From contig LCKS01000003.1 of NCBI GenBank assembly GCA_001001555.1, forward strand, positions 1-51,957: DNA of 51,957 nucleotides, written 5' to 3'. The notes below the pieces were generated by a model, which ran no database searches, was not told where the DNA came from, and worked only from the letters and a program-made list of their open reading frames with translations. Origin of the DNA: Candidatus Amesbacteria bacterium GW2011_GWC2_45_19. GTDB lineage: Bacteria > Patescibacteriota > Microgenomatia > CAZETR01 > Amesbacteraceae. Below, one piece after another: positions 7,426-13,958 of the stretch. Position 1 is the first letter of the stretch. Each line of letters opens with the position of its first letter. The translations under genes were made by a program, and so were the position numbers.

Positions 7426-8694
7426 TTATACATAATCTAACTTGTGACCCATGCGTCGTTTTTTTGTTTCTAAGTATTTCTTATTATGTTTTGTTGGTTG
7501 AATTTCCAGAACTTCAACGCTTTCAACAGGAACACCTAGGTCAATCAATTTGTTAATTTTGTCTGGGTTATTAGTTATTAATTTTATACTTCTAATACCT
7601 AGGTCATTTAATATGTCTCTGACTGCTTCGTAATTTCTTAGTTCAGCTGGGAAACCCAGTTTCTCGTTGGCATCTATCGTATCGAAACCGTCATCTTGTA
7701 GTCGATAAGCATTTATTTTATTAATAATATTTATTCCCCTTCCTTCCTGGAACAGATATATAAGTACTCCTTCGTTTTCATTATTAATTCTCTTCAAGGC
7801 TTTATGTAATTGGTTTCCACAATCACATCTTAAAGACGAAAACACATCCCCAGTAATGCACGAGGAATGAACCCGAACCATTACTCTAGTTTTGCCTTTA
7901 ACTTCTCCTCTTATTAAAGCTAAATGATATGAATAGTCAATTTGGGACTGAAATGAAAGCAGTACAAATTCTCCATACTTTGTTTGGAGTTTAGTGGCTG
8001 ATTTTTGACGATAAATCGGTAGCCCCTCTCTCGTGTTGCTCTTAATTTTCATTAGCATATTTGATGCGACTATCATCTCCGAATCATCTCCGTTCACACT
8101 AAAATAGTTTTCCGCTGACTGTTTAAGATTGTCAAAAACGGGCGTTATCTCGTTTAAATATTGTTGGTAGTCTTTTCTAACTAACTCTTTATCTATTTTT
8201 TCCGATTTTAGTGTAGACTTGTCTCTAGGACACATTCGCGATTGGGAATACAATGAGTCAGGGTCATAAGTTCTCCCGCATGTCCTACACAGTAACCTTT
8301 TTCTTAATCTAGAAACAATTGATTCTAGAGAAGTATTCACTTTGATTATGGCTTTAATTTTTAGATCATACTTTTTTACAATCTCGATCAACTTATCGGC
8401 CTCTTCCGTTCTTCTTGGAAACCCGTCTATCACTATTCCTTTACCCCCTTGCTTTAGCAGAAAACGACGTAATTTATCCTCGATTGCTCCAGCGATTAAA
8501 ACAGATTTTGTTTTATTATCAACCCTCTCGTTAACAATTTCGGAATACTCCTTGGGAAATTGTTTTTTGAATCTCTTGCTTCTTAAGAGTTTTCCCCATG
8601 AAATGTGTTGTAGTTTTAGATGTTCCGAAAGGACGACACCTTGCGTTGTCTTACCGCTTCCAGGTGCTCCCAGTATTAGATAAATATCAGTCAT
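7426..8694 (-). CDS. adenylate kinase-like / GTP cyclohydrolase II fusion
   Basis: 422 residues, two enzymes in one chain. Residues 1-210 are adenylate-kinase-like: P-loop GAPGSGKTTQ, IDGFPRR, and a zinc LID (CRTCG...CPRDK). The usual R-x-DD after the LID is not seen (KSEKIDKEL), so kinase activity is uncertain. Residues about 225-415 are GTP cyclohydrolase II (RibA): zinc cysteines in SSCITGDVFSSLRCDCG, FQEGRGINIINKINAY, LQDDGFDT and LITNNPDK. RibA opens the GTP imidazole ring to give the diaminopyrimidine riboside phosphate that begins riboflavin synthesis. No other rib gene is nearby, so a different product is likely. It is 9 bases after the aminotransferase gene. Confidence 0.88.
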   Translation of the reverse strand: MTDIYLILGAPGSGKTTQGVVLSEHLKLQHISWGKLLRSKRFKKQFPKEYSEIVNERVDNKTKSVLIAGAIEDKLRRFLLKQGGKGIVIDGFPRRTEEADKLIEIVKKYDLKIKAIIKVNTSLESIVSRLRKRLLCRTCGRTYDPDSLYSQSRMCPRDKSTLKSEKIDKELVRKDYQQYLNEITPVFDNLKQSAENYFSVNGDDSEMIVASNMLMKIKSNTREGLPIYRQKSATKLQTKYGEFVLLSFQSQIDYSYHLALIRGEVKGKTRVMVRVHSSCITGDVFSSLRCDCGNQLHKALKRINNENEGVLIYLFQEGRGINIINKINAYRLQDDGFDTIDANEKLGFPAELRNYEAVRDILNDLGIRSIKLITNNPDKINKLIDLGVPVESVEVLEIQPTKHNKKYLETKKRRMGHKLDYV

Positions 8695-8703
8695 GGAGTA
8701 ATT

Positions 8704-9816
8704 TTACTTACTATGAGATAAAATTTCAAGAAATGTGTCTAGTTGGCTTGATGAAAAATCATGATTTAGGGAGATGGCCAGAATTTTTGATTTTAGATTG
8801 CGAGCGTCTTTGTATTTATTCCATTTTACATATTTATGAAGATAGCTCCAGAATGGTTGTATATGTTTTAACCCTTTTTGGTAACCGATATCAGCCACTT
8901 TGCTGGAATTATAAACCAAAATAGGGAAGTTTAACGGTACAACGTTTTTTTCCAAAACGCTCTTAATTATTAGATTAGGGTAGTAGCAATTAAAGAGCTC
9001 AAGTAAAAGAAGAAAGCGTTTACGACGAACAGCTGCAATGTCAGAAAAACTTATTCTACTAACTAAAAATTTTGCAATATTTGAAATTGACAACTTGTAA
9101 CCTCCCTCCTTAGAAAGACGAGGACCGTGCTGTGAAGGTAAGGATGCGCCCACGCTAGAGTAAATGTCTGATATGGGGGTAGATGGCGGGAAAAGGTTCT
9201 GCAACATACCGAGATATAAAAAGAGGTCGAATGACGAAGCTTGATTGGACGGTGGTTGGAATTGAGGGGGAGGAATTTCGGGAGAATTTATTAATAACGC
9301 TCCACCATGAGGTATTGGTAGAAATTTCCTAAGGCTGAATATGGATGCGTGACCAAACGTGCCCAAAGGCTGGTCGTTGAGTTTTCCTCCCAAAGCTTGG
9401 GCGCAGTCTTCTATTAGAAATAAGTTGTTTGCTTCGCATAGTTTTTTAATTTGGGAAGTGTTTGATTGGGGGAAGCCAAAATAATGAGTGATAAGTATTG
9501 CGCTAGTTTTGGAAGTGATACATCGTTCTAGGTCGTGTGGATCTATTTCTAAATTGGAATGGACTGGATAAGTTATTGAGGTAAATCCAGCTTTAATAAG
9601 ACTCTCTATCTCATCTCCACATGAGTATGATGGCACGAGTATCTCTCTTTTTTGTGGCCAATATTTAATGATTTGTAGTGATATGCCATGTAGAGCGTTT
9701 CTTCCATATAGAGTAAAGATTGCTTTGGGGGTAGATAGTGGTTGGGGAAGTTGGGTATAAAAGTTTTTGGGAATGCAACTAGCCAAATCCGATTCAAGTT
9801 GAAAATCTAGGTTCAT
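8704..9816 (-). CDS. DegT/DnrJ/EryC1-family PLP aminotransferase
   Basis: 370 residues. The fold-type I sugar aminotransferase pattern is visible: ILVPSYSCGDEI, then the PLP-binding aspartate block FLIEDCAQALGGKLNDQPLG, and the Schiff-base lysine in SIFSLRKFLPIPHGG. These enzymes aminate keto-sugars or similar carbonyls using glutamate. The gene overlaps its upstream neighbour by 4 bases (ATGA) in the AT-rich operon. In a pathway with GTP cyclohydrolase II it might aminate a ribityl- or sugar-derived carbonyl, but the substrate is not deducible. The C-terminal third is divergent from typical members. Confidence 0.85.
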   Translation of the reverse strand: MNLDFQLESDLASCIPKNFYTQLPQPLSTPKAIFTLYGRNALHGISLQIIKYWPQKREILVPSYSCGDEIESLIKAGFTSITYPVHSNLEIDPHDLERCITSKTSAILITHYFGFPQSNTSQIKKLCEANNLFLIEDCAQALGGKLNDQPLGTFGHASIFSLRKFLPIPHGGALLINSPEIPPPQFQPPSNQASSFDLFLYLGMLQNLFPPSTPISDIYSSVGASLPSQHGPRLSKEGGYKLSISNIAKFLVSRISFSDIAAVRRKRFLLLLELFNCYYPNLIIKSVLEKNVVPLNFPILVYNSSKVADIGYQKGLKHIQPFWSYLHKYVKWNKYKDARNLKSKILAISLNHDFSSSQLDTFLEILSHSK

Positions 9817-10796
9817 ATGCTTAATTCTACATCGAAGGACTGCAAATACCTTACTGGGTGAAATCTAAGTTTATGTTGGCGGGTTCCAAACTCTGATCCT
9901 AACTCTCCATCATTGACAAATTTGGCTCCGAGTTTTTTTAACTGAGAAAAAATATGTAGGTATGTAGCATCCGATGCGCCTCTGATACCCCCTTCCTCAG
10001 ACCGGTTAATGCCTTTGAGCATATAGATAATGCCGTATTGCAAAAATTGGGGGTGCAAAAAAAAGATACTTAGGCTACAGGTAAACGACCCCACCTTTCC
10101 CAGGAGAAGATTAAGTTCAGGATGGGTATACGAGAAACTTACAAGTTTTTCCAATACAAATTTCTCTTTATCCATTTTATTTTTAGAGTACTTGTATCCT
10201 TGGACTGAATTCCAGTGTTCTATTAACTTAAAACCTACGTGTAGGTTAGAATTGTTTATTTTTTCGAAGCAAACTTTATTTGAAGTTAGTAAACGGTTTC
10301 TAGTTTGTCGAAGATGGTTAAAAGCTTGACTAGGCAGAGAAGTAAGGAGATCTAAGTCATAAATTACTTCCTCTTTAGATCTGGAAAGCACACTCACAAG
10401 AGAAAACGTCTTATGGAGAAGCATAAGATTTTTATCAAGCCAAGATTGGCTGATATTTAAAACATCAAAGCTGTGCAGATTTAAACTTGACGCAAATTGT
10501 TTGAAGTTTAGAAAAAAGGTTGGATTTTGGATATCAGCCGTAAAAAGATGGAGTTTATTATCGCGGAATATCAGTACGCTTTGCCCATGAGGGCTGTAAA
10601 TGGAGTAAATATTCGATTTAAACTTAAGATAAGATAATATATGGATCCAATTTTGCTCGAAAATTGGGTCTGGTTCGCGTGCGAATAAGTGGGATATAAA
10701 ATCAACAGTTTCCTGAGAAGGTTGGTTTAATTCAGTAAGTAAAAAGTCATTTCTGTTCGCCATGCTACTCATATAATTAAAGTTTAGATTATCCAT
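9813..10796 (-). CDS. GNAT-fold transferase, DUF2156/Fem-like
   Basis: 327 residues from ATG 10796, which overlaps the preceding stop by 8 bases. Upstream in-frame ATGs would overlap that gene deeply. The middle (LPSQAFNHLRQTRNRLL) and C-terminus (ASDATYLHIFSQLKKLGAKF, then GTRQHKLRFHPV) resemble the DUF2156 domain found at the C-terminus of MprF-type lysyltransferases, a double GNAT fold that often uses aminoacyl-tRNA. A tRNA gene lies in the same operon, so an aminoacyl-tRNA-dependent transferase is an attractive but unproven reading. Acetyl- or acyl-CoA use is the alternative. Confidence 0.55.
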   Translation of the reverse strand: MDNLNFNYMSSMANRNDFLLTELNQPSQETVDFISHLFAREPDPIFEQNWIHILSYLKFKSNIYSIYSPHGQSVLIFRDNKLHLFTADIQNPTFFLNFKQFASSLNLHSFDVLNISQSWLDKNLMLLHKTFSLVSVLSRSKEEVIYDLDLLTSLPSQAFNHLRQTRNRLLTSNKVCFEKINNSNLHVGFKLIEHWNSVQGYKYSKNKMDKEKFVLEKLVSFSYTHPELNLLLGKVGSFTCSLSIFFLHPQFLQYGIIYMLKGINRSEEGGIRGASDATYLHIFSQLKKLGAKFVNDGELGSEFGTRQHKLRFHPVRYLQSFDVELSI

Positions 10797-11709
10797 TTTT
10801 AATTGGATAAATAATTGGTAAGGGGTTTTGTTGATCCATACCACTATACATTCGTCCTCGCTCATAAGCACTTTCGGTCCAATACATTAATCCAGACTTG
10901 TGGAGTATTCGAAAGGTATTGCCCATAAATGCATAACTTGCAGCTAAAATTTTTGTTCGTGTAGCTACTTGATCTTCTGACCAACCTAGGTTTTCTTTAT
11001 AAAATACTAGATTTCTTAGATAAACAGCGCGGCAAATATCGGCGGGAATGGGGGGATTATCTGCGATTAAACCAAATTCGCCGATTTTGTCTGTAAACGC
11101 TTGAACTTCTGATAGCAGTTTGGTTTCAATTATTCCTTGGGAGTTTTGTGATTCGAAGATTTGTTGGAAGTCTGAATAGTTACTGGCCAGATCAGAACGG
11201 TATGCCGTATTTTTAAGGAGATTGTAGTTTTCCAAAAGGAGATCGCTGAAATAAGCAATCCCATGTGTCGGAATTATTTCGTTTGAAGCGTGGATGAAAG
11301 TTGATATTTCAGATACCATTTTTTTGGTATGACTACCAGTGGTTCCGACGTATCCAATCTCTCCGACACCTTTCTTGTATGATGGGCAAAAAACTGAGTA
11401 AACCAATAAGGGGTGGCCGGATAAAACGACATCTATTATTACTTGCTGAATTTTCTTGGAAGTAAATTTATCCCTGAATTCTAAGGAACTAGTTTTGTTT
11501 AAGAACCTCCACCATTTAAGAAGTTTACAAAGTATGGCTATGTTGGATTCGGAATAACTTGTCTTTTGATAACTGATTGGAGTTCCAACCTTTCGTTGCC
11601 GTGCAATATTAACAAGCTGACCAATCTCAGGGATTGAAACCGAATTTGAGTTTGGAAGGCAGAGTTCTACGATTTCTTTCCAGCTGAATGTATTTTTTTG
11701 ACTTAACAT
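10789..11709 (-). CDS. unknown protein of the tRNA-linked operon
   Basis: 306 residues from ATG 11709, 9 bases after the tRNA 3' end. The longer ORF from 11742 would translate part of the tRNA and is rejected. Conserved-looking stretches include LLVYSVFCPSYKKGVGEIGY, then GLIADNPPIPADICRAVYLR, and a helical C-terminus ending NPLPIIYPIKNG. I do not recognise the family. The FCPSY and acidic IADNP segments could be active-site elements. Tight coupling with the transferase downstream (8-base overlap) suggests the two proteins act together, perhaps on the same intermediate. Confidence 0.7.
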   Translation of the reverse strand: MLSQKNTFSWKEIVELCLPNSNSVSIPEIGQLVNIARQRKVGTPISYQKTSYSESNIAILCKLLKWWRFLNKTSSLEFRDKFTSKKIQQVIIDVVLSGHPLLVYSVFCPSYKKGVGEIGYVGTTGSHTKKMVSEISTFIHASNEIIPTHGIAYFSDLLLENYNLLKNTAYRSDLASNYSDFQQIFESQNSQGIIETKLLSEVQAFTDKIGEFGLIADNPPIPADICRAVYLRNLVFYKENLGWSEDQVATRTKILAASYAFMGNTFRILHKSGLMYWTESAYERGRMYSGMDQQNPLPIIYPIKNG

Positions 11710-11718
11710 AAGTTCAGG

Positions 11719-11791
11719 AGCCCGGGGGTGGACTTGAACCATCGTCCTCTTGTAAACGAAACAAGCGCTCTCTCTGCTGAGCTACCCGGGC
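11719..11791 (-). tRNA. aberrant tRNA-Thr(CGT)-like gene inside operon
   Basis: A 73-nt cloverleaf folds fully: acceptor GCCCGGG/CCCGGGC, D-stem GCTC/GAGC, anticodon stem CTTGT/ACAAG with loop TTCGTTT (anticodon CGT, Thr), T-loop TTCAAGT, discriminator T, no encoded CCA. It is unusual in three ways. The D-loop AGCAGAGA lacks the G18-G19 pair, position 37 is U instead of a purine, and the T-stem has an A50-C64 mismatch. All other tRNAs in the window have GG in the D-loop. G1-C72 and C2-G71 fit threonine identity. The tRNA sits between two operon genes. The upstream kinase stop codon TAG is its positions 8-10. Confidence 0.8.
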
Positions 11792-12459
11792 TTATTTGAA
11801 TTGAATCTAAAAATGGTTGATAGTTGGTCTGCTATTTTGTCTTGACTCTGCAATCCATCTATTTCTACCACATCTGATACTAGGTTGCGAAGAATAGGGA
11901 GAGTTTGGCTCATGTAGTCGTCAAAATCGTGGAAGCGTCTACTTAAAACTTCTGGAGAGTCATCTTCTCTTTGGGTTAATTTAATTAAACAATTTGGACA
12001 AGTGGGGCAAGAGAGAGATTTGCTGTCATGCATAGAAAATGTTTTCTGGCAATGGGGGCAAATTCGTCTACTCTCAGCGCGTTTTACGGCTTCATCAAGT
12101 GTGATACTAATAATAGCCACAGATCCGAGTTTAAGCCTGTGTTCCCTCGCAAGTTTTTCGAAGCTGTGTGCTTCACGGCCATATTTAGGATATCCGTCAA
12201 GAACGGCGATTGATGTGTTTGTTGTTAGTATGTGGGTTCGCAAAGTTTGGGTGATAAGTTCGGGCGGATATTCTTTAATTGCTTCAAGATAACTTTTAAG
12301 TTGTAAGCCCAGAGCTGAACCGCTGTTGATTTCATTTCGAGTAATATTTCCCACCGAAATGTAAGTCACGTCAGATTTATTAGCTAAATGTTGCATTGCT
12401 TCAGTTTTACCGCTGCATGGTCTACCGTAGATGAAGTGGAAAATTGTCTTCCTTTCCAT
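11782..12459 (-). CDS. adenylate-kinase-like nucleotide kinase
   Basis: 225 residues. P-loop GRPCSGKT, a DGYPK block where adenylate kinases have DGFPR, and a zinc LID with CPHC and CPNC pairs. The R-to-K change and divergent NMP region suggest a specialised substrate rather than housekeeping AMP. It is the first gene of the operon, and a second kinase-like domain is fused to GTP cyclohydrolase II at the other end. The reading frame runs 10 bases into the tRNA and uses its T8-A9-G10 as the stop codon. TATAAT and a 14-base palindrome (TTGCTATATAGCAA) lie upstream at about 12.47-12.51 kb. Confidence 0.8.
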   Translation of the reverse strand: MERKTIFHFIYGRPCSGKTEAMQHLANKSDVTYISVGNITRNEINSGSALGLQLKSYLEAIKEYPPELITQTLRTHILTTNTSIAVLDGYPKYGREAHSFEKLAREHRLKLGSVAIISITLDEAVKRAESRRICPHCQKTFSMHDSKSLSCPTCPNCLIKLTQREDDSPEVLSRRFHDFDDYMSQTLPILRNLVSDVVEIDGLQSQDKIADQLSTIFRFNSNKPG

Positions 12460-12504
12460 AGATAAGTTTTGCTATATAGCAAGTTGGGATTACAGTTACG
12501 GACA

Positions 12505-13143
12505 TTATATTACATTCAAAGCGGAAGCGGCGGCGGCGGATTCGGCCCGCTGTTTGCTATTCCCCTGGCCAGAGGCCAGCTTGCGGGAGCCAATAAAGAC
12601 GGCCACGGTAAACTCCCGCGCATGATCCGGGCCGCTGGTAGTGATGGTTTTGTATCGGGGAGTAGCGAATCCTTTGGCCTGGGCTTTTTCTTGAAGGAGG
12701 GATTTGGGATCTTTGACTTGGGAGGGAGACATGTTTAAAAGCTCGGGGTCGGGAAAAATTTCGGTCAGATATTTTTCGCAGGTCGATAGGCCTTTTTCCA
12801 GATACAGGGCGCCGAGAACGGCTTCGAAAGTATTGGCTAAGAGACTGGTGTTGGTGCGGCCTCCGGATTGTTCCTCGCCGGTACTTAATAACAATTTTTG
12901 GTCCAATTTAAGTTCTTTGGCTTTGGTGGCCAATGTCGAAGTTTGGACTAAAAACGAGCGGCGGGCAGTGAGCTGGCCCTCGGGCAAATCCGGCAGCAGC
13001 TGGTACAACCGGCTGGAGATGATAAGAGAGAGAATGGAATCCCCCAAGAATTCCAGGCGTTCATTGGAGGCGGCGCCGGGATGTTCGTTGACGTATGAGC
13101 GGTGGACGAAAGCTTGTTTAGAAGGGGGCATCATCTTCTTCAA
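12505..13143 (-). CDS. rnc: ribonuclease III
   Basis: 212 residues. The catalytic signature NERLEFLGDSILSL and the second acidic site ANTFEAVLGALYLEKG mark the RNase III domain (residues 5-130). A double-stranded RNA-binding domain follows (DPKSLLQEKAQAKGF...AESAAAASAL). The enzyme processes rRNA precursors and structured mRNAs as a dimer. The start overlaps the ACP-like gene by 26 bases; alternative starts at 13134 or 13131 are possible. It ends the nusB-ACP-rnc unit. GC-rich codon use contrasts with the AT-rich operon downstream. Confidence 0.95.
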   Translation of the reverse strand: MKKMMPPSKQAFVHRSYVNEHPGAASNERLEFLGDSILSLIISSRLYQLLPDLPEGQLTARRSFLVQTSTLATKAKELKLDQKLLLSTGEEQSGGRTNTSLLANTFEAVLGALYLEKGLSTCEKYLTEIFPDPELLNMSPSQVKDPKSLLQEKAQAKGFATPRYKTITTSGPDHAREFTVAVFIGSRKLASGQGNSKQRAESAAAASALNVI

Positions 13144-13357
13144 AGAGTTCTAATAAATTGCCGATAGTGGCGATGGCGGGCACTTTATCTTCAGGAAGAA
13201 TCACACCCAGAGATTCCTGGAGACGCTGGAGAAGATCCGTCAGTTGTTCGGCAGTTAGCCCCAGATCCGTGGTGAAACTGGTATCTGGATTGAGGTGGTC
13301 CGGGTCCAGCTGGAATTCATTGGCTAGGAACTGGATGATGGCGGGAGCGACTTGCAT
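13118..13357 (-). CDS. acyl-carrier-protein-like, no attachment serine
   Basis: 79 residues with the ACP helical pattern: NPDTSFTTDLG, then LLQRLQESLGVILPEDKVPAIATIGNLLELFEE. In true ACPs the DLG is followed by A-D-S-L, where the serine carries 4'-phosphopantetheine. Here the same place reads DLGLTAEQL and no serine is available. It therefore cannot act as an ordinary acyl carrier. CPR bacteria generally lack fatty-acid synthesis. The conserved position before rnc, overlapping nusB upstream, suggests a retained non-carrier role such as protein binding. Confidence 0.8.
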   Translation of the reverse strand: MQVAPAIIQFLANEFQLDPDHLNPDTSFTTDLGLTAEQLTDLLQRLQESLGVILPEDKVPAIATIGNLLELFEEDDAPF

Positions 13358-13668
13358 ATAGTGCCGAGGACGCCGTTAACAAAGCCGGGACTAGCTGAAC
13401 CTCCGAATTGCTTAGCCAATTCCACAGCTTCGTCTATAATAACCTTGAGAGGGGCCTTTTTGTCAACAGTCAATTCCCACATAGCCAGGCGAAGAATAGC
13501 CAGGTCGATGGCGTTTAGTTTTTCCAGTGGCCACTCGGGGGCGGCGGCGGCAATGAGATGATCAGAGCTTTTAAATTTGGCGGGAACTTTGTTGCGAAAT
13601 GAAGCGGTAAATAACTGCTGCACTAACTTCTCTCTCTTTCTGTGCCGGGGGTCAAACGCGGTTTTCAT
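13324..13668 (-). CDS. nusB: transcription antitermination factor NusB
   Basis: 114 residues, shorter than the usual 130-140. DPRHRKREKLVQQLFTASF is the N-terminal helix; NAIDLAILRLAMWEL and KVIIDEAVELAKQFG..GFVNGVLGTI are the hallmark NusB blocks. NusB with NusE (S10) binds boxA RNA during rRNA transcription. The shortening affects the region between helices 1 and 3. It is first in the unit nusB-ACP-rnc. An extended -10 (TGATATACT) lies 6 bases before the ATG, so the mRNA is leaderless. Confidence 0.92.
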   Translation of the reverse strand: MKTAFDPRHRKREKLVQQLFTASFRNKVPAKFKSSDHLIAAAAPEWPLEKLNAIDLAILRLAMWELTVDKKAPLKVIIDEAVELAKQFGGSASPGFVNGVLGTICKSLPPSSSS

Positions 13669-13674
13669 AAAGAG

Positions 13675-13680
13675 AGTATA
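13675..13680 (-). promoter_or_regulatory. nusB extended -10 promoter
   Basis: TGATATACT; the hexamer ends 6 bases before ATG 13668. Confidence 0.55.
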
Positions 13681-13691
13681 TCAGGTTTGAT

Positions 13692-13711
13692 CGGTGTTCC
13701 ACTAAACACCG
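13692..13711 (-). terminator. hairpin between rpmF and nusB
   Basis: CGGTGTT and AACACCG form a 7-bp stem with a 6-base loop downstream of rpmF. No T-run follows on the minus strand, so termination is only possible, not shown. Confidence 0.3.
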
Positions 13712-13787
13712 AAACTTTAGCCTCAAAAATAACGTTAATCCCATTTTCCCGCGGCCGCGAAAAAAGCGGATTAACACAACACCACTA

Positions 13788-13958
13788 TCATTTGATCTTT
13801 TTACTCTTGTAGAAGCCGCAGTGGGGGCAGACGATGTGGGGGCGGGTGGGCTGGTGACAATTGGAACAGGAGATCAGTTGAGGCAGAACCAGCCGGTGGG
13901 TGGCCCGGCGTTTGCCCTGGCGGCGGGTAGAATGGCGGCGTTTTTGTAAGGGAGTCAT
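13788..13958 (-). CDS. rpmF: 50S ribosomal protein L32
   Basis: 56 residues: MTPLQKRRHSTRRQGKRRAT is the basic L32 N-terminus, followed by a zinc ribbon with CSNC and CPHC pairs and a Lys-rich tail. It binds 23S rRNA near the peptidyl transferase region. The start codon overlaps the recG stop (ATGA), so the gene is coupled to recG. It uses TGA as stop, which shows TGA is not recoded here. Confidence 0.92.
   Translation of the reverse strand: MTPLQKRRHSTRRQGKRRATHRLVLPQLISCSNCHQPTRPHIVCPHCGFYKSKKIK

Noticed and set aside
11710-11742. Extended start of the 306-residue unknown protein
   Set aside because: The extension translates the 3' half of the tRNA; ATG 11709 lies just after it.
13788-13790. 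Possible UGA recoding as in Gracilibacteria
   Set aside because: TGA ends rpmF, recG, rpsP and other genes exactly where the families end, so it is a normal stop.
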